Positions 34,251-43,421 of a DNA stretch of 64,000 bases are shown one piece after another (the first letter of the stretch is position 1; each line of letters begins with the position of its first letter). Both the position numbers and the translations under genes were made by a program. Origin of the DNA: CAZVWQ01 sp964631275 (GTDB lineage: Bacteria; Patescibacteriota; JACMRA01); contig CAZVWQ010000004.1 in assembly GCA_964631275.1 (NCBI GenBank), positions 24,818-88,817 of the forward strand, written 5' to 3'. The notes under the pieces were generated by a model that saw only the letters and a list, made by a program, of their open reading frames with translations, had not been told where the DNA came from and made no database searches.

Positions 34251-35417
34251 CTATAAATCAATCGTAACTCTAAAAGAAGAATAACCTTGTTCGTTATCAG
34301 GGACAAACTTTTCTTCTATCAATAACTGATAATCTGAAATTTGAGATTCAGCATCTACTTCAAAAAAATAATATTCATAAAAAACTGTCTGCATCGGAAA
34401 ATCAAACTCACTATCTGGATCAATAGTTTGACTAGCTTCTTCTAGAGTTTTGTATTCTTGAGGAATATTGTTTTGGAGATTGGATATATCTTCGTAACCT
34501 TCATCGAGGGAGGTAAGAAATCCTAGAGTTTCAGGCTTTTCCCTTTTTTGTAAACTATACTCAGCAAAACCAAAGTACTCTTTGTTAGTTTCTTCTCTTT
34601 TAGTTAGTATTCTGATAATTTTTTTACCTTCTGGAGTCTGGATATTTACTGGCTCATCAAAAAAATCAGTTCCATTTAGTTCTGTAACTTCATCAACAGT
34701 AATAATTTCGTAATTTTTACCATTGCCTTCGATAGTTTCTTGTAGATTGGCTGTAAGCTCTCGATCAACCTGATTAAGAGAATCACTAAAATCAGAAAAA
34801 GCGTTAATAAAATCTTCAATACTTCCTAAGTCAATATCGGTAATTTTCCAATCACCACCAACTTTTTCAAAAACATAAGCTATAGTTGCGTTAAATTCTG
34901 AAGTATCGTCTTCAGCAGGAATTTCTAATCTGTAGGTACTACCTTTTTTATAAAAGTTATCTTTAGTGTAAGCCTCGATGATGTTGTTAACTAGGTATTT
35001 ATCTTCTGTTCCTTCTTGAAGGTCTGAAGTTTGGTTTTCAGTTTCGACGGTAGATCCAAGAGATTCGCCTAAGTTAAAATCATTACAGTTTATTTCGTTT
35101 CGAGCATTAGCTTTACCATCCAAAAAGTTTTGTTTTAGTTTTTCGCAGTCAACAAGCTGAGCAAAAGCTTTAGTATCGTTATTTTTGATTGCTTCTGATA
35201 GTTTGACGTAAGCTCTTTGAGGACTAGCAAAATAAAAGAAATAAGCTCCTAAAACCCCAATTAAAGAGATAAATATAAGAATTATGACAATTACGATACC
35301 AGCCAGACCTTTTTTTTGGATTCGATTTTGTCTGATTCGGCTGATTTTGTCTGATTCGGCTGATATATTATTATCCTGATTATTGCCAGCACCACTAGTA
35401 ATAGTAGTTTGAGACAT
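34251..35417 (-). CDS. membrane-anchored extracytoplasmic protein, unknown
   Basis: A 388-residue protein. The N-terminal 36 residues are cytoplasmic (Ser/Asn-rich, then basic RIRQNRIQKK), followed by a span at about 37-62 (AGIVIVIILIFISLIGVLGAYFFYF). The external part is acidic. Its first section, ASPQRAYVKLSEAIKNNDTKAFAQLVDCEKLKQNF, fits the helical start of DUF4878/SnoaL-like lipoproteins, with a Cys pair (DCEKL, NCNDF). A second domain of about 130 residues follows. No enzymatic motif. The coding sequence for residues 19-31 contains a perfect 19-bp tandem duplication, unusual because 19 is not a multiple of three. Confidence 0.6.
   Translation of the reverse strand: MSQTTITSGAGNNQDNNISAESDKISRIRQNRIQKKGLAGIVIVIILIFISLIGVLGAYFFYFASPQRAYVKLSEAIKNNDTKAFAQLVDCEKLKQNFLDGKANARNEINCNDFNLGESLGSTVETENQTSDLQEGTEDKYLVNNIIEAYTKDNFYKKGSTYRLEIPAEDDTSEFNATIAYVFEKVGGDWKITDIDLGSIEDFINAFSDFSDSLNQVDRELTANLQETIEGNGKNYEIITVDEVTELNGTDFFDEPVNIQTPEGKKIIRILTKREETNKEYFGFAEYSLQKREKPETLGFLTSLDEGYEDISNLQNNIPQEYKTLEEASQTIDPDSEFDFPMQTVFYEYYFFEVDAESQISDYQLLIEEKFVPDNEQGYSSFRVTIDL
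35324..35361 (-). repeat. 2 x 19-bp tandem repeat within a coding N-terminus
   Basis: GATTTTGTCTGATTCGGCT occurs twice without a gap. Because the unit is 19 bp, the two copies are read in different frames (SAESDK, then ISRIRQN). Gain or loss of one unit would shift the frame of the gene at 34251-35417 relative to its start codon. Confidence 0.9.
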
Positions 35418-36070
35418 AATTTTTTACGCTGTTAAAAGTTAATAAGTATGTCAAGTTTTTGTAAAAATCAGATGTAAGAAGTTAATATTGGATTTGGCAT
35501 ATTAACTGACTTGTTAATAGTAAAATTTCACCTCATAGCTTATGGGATTATTTTGCTAATAGTTTATCTAGAAATACTACATTAAAAGATTAAATTGGTT
35601 TGAGTTACTTTTTTCTGACCAAGTGCCTTGGTAAAATATTACTTCCAAGCTTGAGTATAAGTGTGTTGATTTTATTTAGGATTTTTATTTGAGTAATATG
35701 TAGAGCGAGTATTATTTGTAAGATTTGTTTATCCTATTTTTTAGGATTTTTGTAAAGAGAGCGTAAAAATTTATACTTTTTTAGTAATTTTGATAGTAGC
35801 AATTAAGATTTCTCGGTTGTTTTTTTTGCTAGAAATATTTCTATAAAAACTCAATAAATTATTAAATTTCTAATTTTATCAACTTTATTTTTAAAATTAA
35901 TTTTAGGGTTAGTAAGAGTTAAAATTTTTCTAATAATATTTATCACATAAAGATTTAATCAACAAAATAATTATAGCATAATAAATAACTTTTTGTAATA
36001 ACATTTGCTCTTTGACAAAAAACCCTTAACCAAAAAACCTTGAGCATAATTTTTCACTTTTTACTAAACC
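35418..36070. other. divergent gene-free gap
   Basis: About 650 bp of AT-rich sequence. A weak hairpin with a T run (ATCCTA-TTTTT-TAGGAT, 35731-35747) is visible. TTGACA on the minus strand at 35449-35454 may be the -35 of the gene ending at 34251. No repeat family is recognised. Confidence 0.45.
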
Positions 36071-37354
36071 ATGCTTTACTCTCAACTCTTTACTAAGACT
36101 TCTAAAGATATTCCTGCCGATGAGGTTAGTAAAAACGGTAAACTTCTGATTCAGGCCGGGTTTGTAGATAAAACGATGGCTGGAGCTTATGGCTTTTTAC
36201 CACTTGGTTTGAGAGTTATCAACAAAATCGAAAATTTAATCCGCAAGCACATGAACAAAATTGGCGGACAAGAAATACTTATGAATAGTCTACACCCCAA
36301 GGAGCCTTGGCAAAAGACAGGCAGATGGGATACAGTAGATGTTTTGTTCAAACTAAACTCTCAAACCAAAACCGAATATGCATTGGCTTGTAGTCACGAA
36401 GAGCAAGTTACTCCAATTGCCAAAAAATTCATTAGTAGCCATAAGGATCTACCAATTTTTGATCCAGAGGCTGGAGTCTGGCCACTTAGTATTTATCAGA
36501 TTCAAACCAAATTTCGAGATGAACTCAGAGCTAAATCTGGGCTGCTCAGAGGTCGTGAATTTCGTATGAAGGACATGTACGACTTTCACCAAACCCAAGA
36601 AAGTTTAGAAAAATATTACGAATATGTTAAGCAAGCTTATTTTGATTTTTATGAAGAAATTGAACTTAAAGTTTATGCTGTAAAAGCTAGCGGTGGCATG
36701 TTTACCGAAAATATTAGCCATGAGTTTCAAACTCCTTGTGAGGCTGGGGAAGATTGGATTATGGTTTCTAAGTCTACTGGTTTTTCTTTTAATGAAGAGA
36801 TTATGGATGAATTAAAACAAAAAGGTGAGAATATTCCAGGTGATTTGGAAAGAATAAAAGTCGCTGAGGTTGGAAATATTTTTCAGCTAGGAACAAAGTA
36901 CACTGAAGCTTTTAATCTCAAATACACGAATGAAAATAATGAGCAAAAATATCCAATTATGGGTTGCCATGGTATTGGCTCTAGTCGCTGTATGGCTGCG
37001 GTTGCCGAGAATCATAGTGATGATAAGGGTCTTATATGGCCAAAGTTAATTGCTCCATTCGAGATTCATCTAATCACTCAATTGAATCAAAAAAGTCTAG
37101 ATCAAGATCAAAAAATCATAGATTTAGCAAAAAAAATCTATAACGTAGAGATTAGTAAAGTTGGAGATATTGAAATAAAATCTGGAGAAGTCCTGTGGGA
37201 TAATAGAGACAAAATTAGTATTGGTAATAAGCTCAAAGACGCTGACCTAATTGGCTGTCCAGTACAAATTGTAATTAGTGAAAGATCTCTAGAAAGTGGA
37301 GGGGTAGAAGTCAGAGATAGATCTATCGGAGAAAGCAAAATCGTTAGTTTGTAA
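36071..37354 (+). CDS. proS: prolyl-tRNA synthetase, short form without editing domain
   Basis: A 427-residue class II synthetase. Motif 1 region: GLRVINKIENLIRKHMNKIGGQEILMNSLHP. The TxE loop is replaced by CSHEEQVT. Motif 2: FRDELRAKSGLLRGREFRMKDMYDFH. Motif 3: MGCHGIGSSRCMAAVAE. The C-terminal anticodon-binding domain runs from about 335 (PFEIHLITQLNQ). The INS editing domain of about 180 residues between motifs 2 and 3 is absent, so misacylated Ala-tRNA-Pro is not cleared in cis. The same architecture is known from alphaproteobacterial and mitochondrial ProRS. Confidence 0.95.
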   Translation: MLYSQLFTKTSKDIPADEVSKNGKLLIQAGFVDKTMAGAYGFLPLGLRVINKIENLIRKHMNKIGGQEILMNSLHPKEPWQKTGRWDTVDVLFKLNSQTKTEYALACSHEEQVTPIAKKFISSHKDLPIFDPEAGVWPLSIYQIQTKFRDELRAKSGLLRGREFRMKDMYDFHQTQESLEKYYEYVKQAYFDFYEEIELKVYAVKASGGMFTENISHEFQTPCEAGEDWIMVSKSTGFSFNEEIMDELKQKGENIPGDLERIKVAEVGNIFQLGTKYTEAFNLKYTNENNEQKYPIMGCHGIGSSRCMAAVAENHSDDKGLIWPKLIAPFEIHLITQLNQKSLDQDQKIIDLAKKIYNVEISKVGDIEIKSGEVLWDNRDKISIGNKLKDADLIGCPVQIVISERSLESGGVEVRDRSIGESKIVSL

Positions 37355-37493
37355 TTTTTTGAATAGTATTTCAGTCCTTGTAACTGACAAAATCTTTTGT
37401 TTTTGGTTATTTTTATAATAACTATACTTGTAATTTTTACAATTATATTTTAACTCGCTTTATTTTATAGATAAAACTTAGTTTAGATTTAAT

Positions 37494-37612
37494 TATACCC
37501 ATTCCATAACCAAATTTAACATCAAAGCTAAGCTTAATTTGATTTTAAAGGTATTTGGTAGCTTTTTAAGATTAAAAAATGCAAATTTTGAAACTAACTG
37601 GATTGAGCATAA
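37494..37612 (-). repeat. diverged end fragment of the 407-bp repeat
   Basis: About 119 bp match 19114-19225 in order, ending GGATTGAGCATA. Older than the two identical copies. Confidence 0.7.
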
Positions 37613-37972
37613 TTTTGTATAAGTTTATACAGATTTATACGAGAATAGGTATAATTTAGTTGAGGCCAAAATTTAGATTCTAAAAAAAGCTGAAATTTAC
37701 ATTGCAGTGAGTATAAATAGGTTTTTGAAGGTGATTATTTCTTAAATACTCTTAGATGAGGTTAATTTTTATTTATACCTACCTTAAATTCTTCATTTTA
37801 AAGACTTTATTTACATAAAAACTATAATAGCAAAAGGCTAAACTATAAAAATATTATAATTAAACTATCTAGTCGGTCTACAAAATTAAAACAAAATTCT
37901 ATCAAGGATAATACTCAAAACTCGTTATATCAAAGGTAAACTATAATAAGGTTTAAAAAATTAAAACAAAAC

Positions 37973-38001
37973 TTGCAAAAAAGTATTTTTTGTTATACAA
38001 T
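37973..38001 (+). promoter_or_regulatory. sigma-70 type promoter for the 717-residue envelope protein
   Basis: TTGCAA, a 17-bp spacer and TACAAT, 73 bp upstream of the ATG at 38074. Each box has one or two mismatches to consensus. Confidence 0.55.
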
Positions 38002-38073
38002 CATAATCGCCTTAATATAAAAATCAGGTAAAACATAAATAAATAGGTGTAAAAAAACCTAAACAAAAATAAA

Positions 38074-40227
38074 ATGTATCCACGAAAACCAATTCGGAGG
38101 AATCTTAACTTTGGAGGTAATCCTGGTTATATCAACCCTTATAACCCTGGCATTAACTACCCTGGTCAAAATCCATATTATCCTTATAACCAAGGATATG
38201 GACAAGGTATGCAGCCTGGACTACCCCAACAGAATGCTTACCCCCAAGGTCAGTTTATACAACCTGTAATTTCACCTAATCCTTATTATTACCAGGGTCA
38301 GGTTAATATACCTGAATTTAACCCCCAAGCAATTAGTTATACTCAAAATCCTAGCTACCTTGAAGAAGCTAGCAGTAGCTATAAAAAAAGAAAAAATAAA
38401 AATAGATCAAAAAACGAACCTATAGAGGAAGAATATGAAGAAGAGTACGATTACGAAGAAGAATACGAAGAACCAGTAAAGAAAAAAACTGGAAAAACTA
38501 AAGTTCCAGTGAAGACTGGTGATTCTGATGACAGGTTGAAGTTTTTTAAAAGTAGATTTACTGGAGAATCTTTTGAACCTAAAGAACCATCTTCTAGTGA
38601 AGTACAAGTAACAGTCAAAAGACCTAAATTAAATCAAAAAATAGAAGAAGAGCTTTTACAAAGTATTCAATATAGTTCGAAAAAAAATAAAGTTAAATCA
38701 GATATACAAAATAATTACCAAGGAAACTACCAAAGCATTAATCATGATAGTAAGTTAGGTTTGGAAATACCAGATAATCAACAAATAAAAAATTATACAG
38801 AGCAAAGGAAAGAAGTTGAAGAAGTTAGTCACAATGATTTTTTTGACAAACAAACACCACAAACTGGAAACTTTATACCTCAAGATCAATTTAGCTCAAA
38901 GATATATACAGATGATTTTCAGACTGAATTAAAACAAAACTTGCAAAACAAGCTTGCAGAAAATAACCGAAGGCAAGCCTTTTCTGACTCTTCAAGAGAA
39001 GAATATAACTCTTTTGATTATTCTAAATCTTCTAGCCCTAGAGATTTTTCTCAAAGATTAGATAGTAATTACTATACACCACAAACTCCAACTAGGTTTT
39101 ATCGAGTACCAAAGAAAAAAAAGAACAAGACTAGACAAATGGCCTTGGCTGTGTTTTTTATGATCTCTTTAGTTTTATCTATGCTTAGCTGGAATTTTTA
39201 TAATACTCAGATTATAGGTAATAATAGATCTATTGCTGGAGCTCAAGATGAGCCAATAGTTAACGATTATCAAGAATATAAAGCTTGGATAGAATCTAAA
39301 CTTGGAATTTATTCTGAGCCTACCGAAGATGTTGATAACGATGGATTAACTAATTACGAAGAGTTTTTGATAAAGAGCAACCCTAATTCGGCTAACACTT
39401 GTGACAAAACCAAAACTGATATGGATAATCTCTTGGATCTAATTAACCCTGCCACTTGTGAGCCCATTGATTTTGATGACCCAGATGAATTAGAAATTTT
39501 TAGTAAAATAATTGATGTTCAAGCTGCTAAAAAAGCAACCTCTTCTGATGATAAAAATAATAAAAATGAACCTTTACCATCTAGTAATAGTAGTATCGAA
39601 GAATCAGAAACAAATTCTGAAACAAACGAGTCTTCCTCAGATAGTAGCGAAGAAATAAGTTATAACACCCAAAGTAAATTATTAAGTGCTCTAAAACTTA
39701 ACGAGTATAGCCAAATTAGCAGCCTTAGCTTTGAAGAAGTATCTAGCAGATCCACATCTGAAGAAGAAAAAGATTTAAAATTAAAATATATAAATTTAGT
39801 AAAAAAAATTGAAAATTATATTAAACAATATAGATCGTACGAACCTTACGATGTTAATTACGAGACGCCGGTACACCCGGCTGTTTTTTTGGATGTATCC
39901 TTAGAATATAATGTCGAATTGAAGTATGTTTTAGCTGTAGCTCGTAAAGAATCGCGGTTTGGAACTGATAGGTATACTAACAATGGTAACTTGACTAGGC
40001 CAGGTAAGTATAAAAACATCTATTCGATTGGTTTAGACGATTCTGGTAACAACCTAGGTTACAAAACTTGGGAAGAAGGTGTTAAAGGTTTTGGCAAGTG
40101 GTATCAAAAATTTGAGCAAAGAGGTGTAGACGACTGCTCGAAGTGGAGAATATATAATCCGAATGGTGACTATTGTGCTACCATCGAAGGCTTGGCTAGT
40201 GAGATTCAGAAATTTTTAGAAGGGTAA
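38074..40227 (+). CDS. envelope protein with C-terminal lysozyme/GH73-like domain
   Basis: A 717-residue protein. Residues 1-105 are Pro/Gly/Tyr/Asn-rich low complexity (NPGINYPGQNPYYPYNQGYG). About 110-345 are charged and probably disordered. One span lies at about 356-376 (MALAVFFMISLVLSMLSW). Outside follow a calcium-loop repeat, DVDNDGLTNYEEFLIKSNPN (EF-hand/TSP3-like, about 422-441), a Ser/Glu linker and a peptidoglycan-hydrolase-like domain (about 600-717). That domain reads LKYVLAVARKESRFGTDRYT with the likely catalytic Glu, YSIGLDDSG, and KTWEEGVKGFGKWYQKF. It may remodel the cell wall or attack a neighbouring cell's wall. The long cytoplasmic tail is unusual for a hydrolase. Confidence 0.75.
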   Translation: MYPRKPIRRNLNFGGNPGYINPYNPGINYPGQNPYYPYNQGYGQGMQPGLPQQNAYPQGQFIQPVISPNPYYYQGQVNIPEFNPQAISYTQNPSYLEEASSSYKKRKNKNRSKNEPIEEEYEEEYDYEEEYEEPVKKKTGKTKVPVKTGDSDDRLKFFKSRFTGESFEPKEPSSSEVQVTVKRPKLNQKIEEELLQSIQYSSKKNKVKSDIQNNYQGNYQSINHDSKLGLEIPDNQQIKNYTEQRKEVEEVSHNDFFDKQTPQTGNFIPQDQFSSKIYTDDFQTELKQNLQNKLAENNRRQAFSDSSREEYNSFDYSKSSSPRDFSQRLDSNYYTPQTPTRFYRVPKKKKNKTRQMALAVFFMISLVLSMLSWNFYNTQIIGNNRSIAGAQDEPIVNDYQEYKAWIESKLGIYSEPTEDVDNDGLTNYEEFLIKSNPNSANTCDKTKTDMDNLLDLINPATCEPIDFDDPDELEIFSKIIDVQAAKKATSSDDKNNKNEPLPSSNSSIEESETNSETNESSSDSSEEISYNTQSKLLSALKLNEYSQISSLSFEEVSSRSTSEEEKDLKLKYINLVKKIENYIKQYRSYEPYDVNYETPVHPAVFLDVSLEYNVELKYVLAVARKESRFGTDRYTNNGNLTRPGKYKNIYSIGLDDSGNNLGYKTWEEGVKGFGKWYQKFEQRGVDDCSKWRIYNPNGDYCATIEGLASEIQKFLEG

Positions 40228-40430
40228 TATTTTCACCCATTGCTAAAAAAAGCCCAATTTTTATAAATCCAATTTTTTGGTAAAGTAAATAAAAGTAGGT
40301 TTTTTAAAGTAACGGGGTAATATTATTTTCTTATATTTTTCTTTAGTACAAAAAACTATTAATTGGCTACACTTTGACAAAACCTAAGTTTTGAACCTGA
40401 GTTGTCCTTATTTAATATCTATAGATAGCT

Positions 40431-41411
40431 ATGTTAAATCTGAGTTGGCTAAATGATGAGCTTAAAAGTTTAGTTTATTACTATCTACAAAAAGATAAAG
40501 AAATCCCTGATTATATAGGTTATTATTCTCCTTTGATTGTTGAAGGCTTGAGTACTATTATCCAAAGTAAACTTTTACCATACAAACAAAATAATTTACT
40601 TTATTTAGACAAAATAATTCTATATGAGGAATCAAAAAACATTGCTCAAAGAGTTTCTCATATTGATTACATTCATGTAGTTGGAGTTTCTGGAGTTACT
40701 ATAGAGTCTTGTGCTTCACTACTTGGCGAACTAGCTATACAAAAAAACCTTTATTGCTACACATCAGTTACTCCAAAAGCTGAATTAAATCAATTAAATA
40801 TAGATCAAACTAAAGATTATTTGCAAGAAATTAAGGATACGAACCTAAAAACACACCAAATCCAAATAGAACCCGAATTACATTCTTTTGGAAATTTATT
40901 AGACGAGCCAGAAGAAGGCAAAAAGACTCATAGAATGTTTTTACTTTTAGACTCTAGGTTAGGTAATTCTCCAGATCCAAAATTTTTGCTCAAAAATATA
41001 GCTGCAAGTATGCGTAAACAAGATTATCTTATACTTGTGCAAGAACTTTATAATCCTGGATGCGAACCTCTCTTGATAGCTGATTACAACGAAGCTTTAC
41101 TTGATAAAGTTTATGCCAAAAACGATATTGAAATAGCCAATAGTATTACCCCTAACCACAGATTTTTGGTTAGTTGGTTTAATAATTATCATGGCCAGTA
41201 TCAAGGAGTAACCTTGGATATACTACTTAAAGAAAAAGTTCAAATTAACAATCTTATCTTTGAAGAAGGTCAAACCATTAGTTTGTTTAAAGCTATTACT
41301 TTTACGAAGTCTCAAATGAGAGAAATCTTTGATTTTGCTAGCCTAGTAACCGTTCATATTAGCTATGATCGAGAGCAGAATCTTGGCTTGTATATTTTAC
41401 AAAAAAAGTAA
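40431..41411 (+). CDS. EgtD-like SAM-dependent methyltransferase
   Basis: A 326-residue protein resembling the histidine-specific methyltransferase family (EgtD, Methyltransf_33). Features: YYSPLIVEGLSTII in the N-terminal lid, YIHVVGVSGVTIESCASLLGEL in the place of motif I, FLLLDSRLGNSPDPKFLLKN then IAASMRKQDYLILVQELYNP (the family's GSTIGNF..EA..LL.....L..GD.LL..D), and an end with GQTISLFKAITFTKSQMREI. The glycine-rich SAM loop is imperfect. Two bases separate its stop from the gap before the next gene, an APH-type kinase. The substrate is unknown; the match is clear in the C-terminal half and weaker before it. Confidence 0.5.
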   Translation: MLNLSWLNDELKSLVYYYLQKDKEIPDYIGYYSPLIVEGLSTIIQSKLLPYKQNNLLYLDKIILYEESKNIAQRVSHIDYIHVVGVSGVTIESCASLLGELAIQKNLYCYTSVTPKAELNQLNIDQTKDYLQEIKDTNLKTHQIQIEPELHSFGNLLDEPEEGKKTHRMFLLLDSRLGNSPDPKFLLKNIAASMRKQDYLILVQELYNPGCEPLLIADYNEALLDKVYAKNDIEIANSITPNHRFLVSWFNNYHGQYQGVTLDILLKEKVQINNLIFEEGQTISLFKAITFTKSQMREIFDFASLVTVHISYDREQNLGLYILQKK

Positions 41412-41415
41412 CTAG

Positions 41416-42390
41416 ATGTCCCTAGAAAAAACAATCATTACTCATCAAAATCTTAGAAATCTTTATCAAGAATTTCAATTTCATGGCGATCCTAATTACC
41501 TAAAAGAAATACTTTACAAAAACTATTTCGAACCAGATAACCAAATTTTAATTAACGAAATACCAGGCGTAGAAAACTCGACTTATCTAGTTATTTGTGA
41601 ATCAAAAAAATATGTCTTAAGGATTTATAGGCAAAATAAAAAAAACTACCAAGATATTACTCAGGAGGTAGAATTTATTAATGACCTTAGAGCTTGTAAT
41701 CAACCAGTACCAAAAATTTTTCAAGCATATAATTTTAATTATATCTGTGAATTTAAGTTCGTAGATAAAACTTGGTATTGTGTTTTAATGGAATTTATTG
41801 ATGGATCACACCTAAGTATTTACACCAATGACTTGATTACAGACATAGCTAGATTTTTAGCTTTTGCCCACATTATTAGACCAGCTTCAAAAAGACAAAT
41901 AATTCAGCCGATAGTAGACGTCAAATATTTATTAAAAAATGGAGATTTTGGATTTAGTAATTATCAAAAAAATAGCTTCATTGACAGAGCTCTAAAATAC
42001 AAAACACATTCTCAAGATTTGCCTTGTGGCTATATTCACAGCGATCTTCATGGTGATAATTTTATTACTAATAGCAGTAACAGACTTAAAGCTATAATTG
42101 ATTTTGATGACGCTAACTACCTACCTTTTGTCTATGATCTTGGAGCAATTCTATGGAGTGTTTGGTCTAATACTAAATCTTTGGAAATGATAAATTTGTT
42201 TATTGAAACTTATAACAAAAAAAGATCACTTACTAGTAAAGAACTTAAAGTACTAAAAAACTATATTCATCTTAGGAATTATTATTTTGGAGTTTTAGAA
42301 TATTTATCTTTTGGTAACACAACTTTTAGTCATGAATTTCAGTCGTACCAAACCATGGAAACAGAAATAGAAGAGTATATTCACTTTTAA
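41416..42390 (+). CDS. APH/choline kinase-family phosphotransferase
   Basis: A 324-residue protein-kinase-like fold enzyme that phosphorylates a small-molecule hydroxyl group. N-lobe: STYLVICESKKYVLRIYR with the ATP-binding Lys. Hinge: YCVLMEFIDG. Catalytic loop: CGYIHSDLHGDNFI (HxDxxxxN). Metal-binding: LKAIIDFDDANYLPFVYDLG. These are the APH/homoserine kinase type II hallmarks. It starts 4 bp after the EgtD-like gene, so both are surely co-transcribed, and a two-step modification of one substrate is possible. Resistance to aminoglycosides is not implied. Confidence 0.75.
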   Translation: MSLEKTIITHQNLRNLYQEFQFHGDPNYLKEILYKNYFEPDNQILINEIPGVENSTYLVICESKKYVLRIYRQNKKNYQDITQEVEFINDLRACNQPVPKIFQAYNFNYICEFKFVDKTWYCVLMEFIDGSHLSIYTNDLITDIARFLAFAHIIRPASKRQIIQPIVDVKYLLKNGDFGFSNYQKNSFIDRALKYKTHSQDLPCGYIHSDLHGDNFITNSSNRLKAIIDFDDANYLPFVYDLGAILWSVWSNTKSLEMINLFIETYNKKRSLTSKELKVLKNYIHLRNYYFGVLEYLSFGNTTFSHEFQSYQTMETEIEEYIHF

Positions 42391-42861
42391 GGCTGAAGTA
42401 ATCTTGTCTCAGAACCATCCAAAATATTACCTACTTTTATATAATATTATTTTAAGCAAGGTATTTATTTCACAATCCCAACAAAACTAACTAAAAAGTA
42501 CCACCTGACAGCCTTGTCTAAATTAGTTTTATTCCATAACTCAGATTTTATAAAATTTTGATCTCAAAAAATTCCTGTTAATCAACCTAAAAATACTTTT
42601 TGAAACATGATAAAAAACCTAAATTATACTGAGAACTCTGATTTTTTTCTATGAACAAATTTAGAGTAAATACTAAACGTATTAGGCATAAGATAAGATT
42701 ATTGTGCTTTTTCTGAAAATTTCAAAAAATCTAAAGTTTATTTATAGATTTATTCTACACTTATATCTTACAAACTAATTGCTTATATTACCCAGTTCGG
42801 TAAAGAATTTTATTTGACAAAATTTGATTTTGAGCAAGTATATATTATCTTTTTTGGCTGT
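42391..42861. other. gene-free gap with a GTCTCA repeat
   Basis: A diverged GTCTCA-type repeat lies at 42514-42610 (ATTCCATAACTCAG, then AACCTAAAAATACTTTTTGA and AACATGA). TTGACA at 42814 upstream of the next gene looks like a -35 box rather than a start codon. No ORF. Confidence 0.55.
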
Positions 42862-43398
42862 ATGAATCTTAAAAAACTTAGCTTAATAATTGCCTTAATC
42901 TTACCTTTTGTATTTTTTTCTATCTTAGGTTTATTAATTTGGACTACCTCTGTAGTTTTTAATCCAGCCTATGATTTTGTTTTCACTTCTAACTTTAACT
43001 ACTCATCTAATTTGAGGTACGAAGTAGACAATTCTCAGCTTACCCTAAAAGACATAAAAACTAGATTTGATCAAATTGATAAGAATATTCCAGAGATACC
43101 ATCTCTAGAAACTACAGAAGCTTTAGAAGAATATTTAGAAAATCAAGGTTATAAATTATTCTTATATAAAATTAAAACAGATGAAGTTAAAGAGATTAGA
43201 TTTTCTGAAACTCAGAATTGGAAAATTAACCCAGAGGAAACTTCGCCTGATGGTTTTATTATCAAGACTGACAATAGTTTTGGTAGTTTTTTTGGTAGTT
43301 CTTATAGCTCTCCTTACCTTTACAAAAATAACCTATCTAAATCTTTAAACACAAAATTAGACTATGATTTTAGATTTCTAGGCTGGGTAACTAATTAA
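42862..43398 (+). CDS. single-span membrane protein, unknown
   Basis: A 178-residue protein with an N-terminal span (LSLIIALILPFVFFSILGLL, about residues 5-30) and an external domain with a helical segment (LKDIKTRFDQIDKNIPEIPS LETTEALEEYLENQG) and a Ser/Phe/Gly patch (SFGSFFGSSYSSPYLY). A longer frame starts at TTG 42814, but that TTG is part of TTGACA, a promoter-like box. I choose ATG 42862. It lies 23 bp before the next membrane protein gene, so the two probably form an operon. Confidence 0.55.
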   Translation: MNLKKLSLIIALILPFVFFSILGLLIWTTSVVFNPAYDFVFTSNFNYSSNLRYEVDNSQLTLKDIKTRFDQIDKNIPEIPSLETTEALEEYLENQGYKLFLYKIKTDEVKEIRFSETQNWKINPEETSPDGFIIKTDNSFGSFFGSSYSSPYLYKNNLSKSLNTKLDYDFRFLGWVTN

Positions 43399-43421
43399 TA
43401 AAAACTTTAAATAAATAAAAA

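Larger units (their letters stand above)
37355..38073. other. gene-free gap with repeat and promoter
   Basis: Bases 37494-37612 are a diverged end of the 407-bp family (CATTCCATAACCAAATTTAA, then CAAAGCTAAGCTTAATTTGA). A good promoter sits at 37973-38001. The rest is AT-rich. Confidence 0.6.

Noticed and set aside
37959..38948. A 22-base identical string (AATTAAAACAAAACTTGCAA plus AA) at 37959-37980 and within the coding region at 38927-38948
   Set aside because: The string is A-rich and low complexity, and nothing around it extends the match. Chance in such an AT-rich genome is likely.
42814..42861. 16-residue N-terminal extension from a TTG start
   Set aside because: The TTG is the first part of TTGACA, a promoter-like box, and the ATG at 42862 starts directly before the membrane span.
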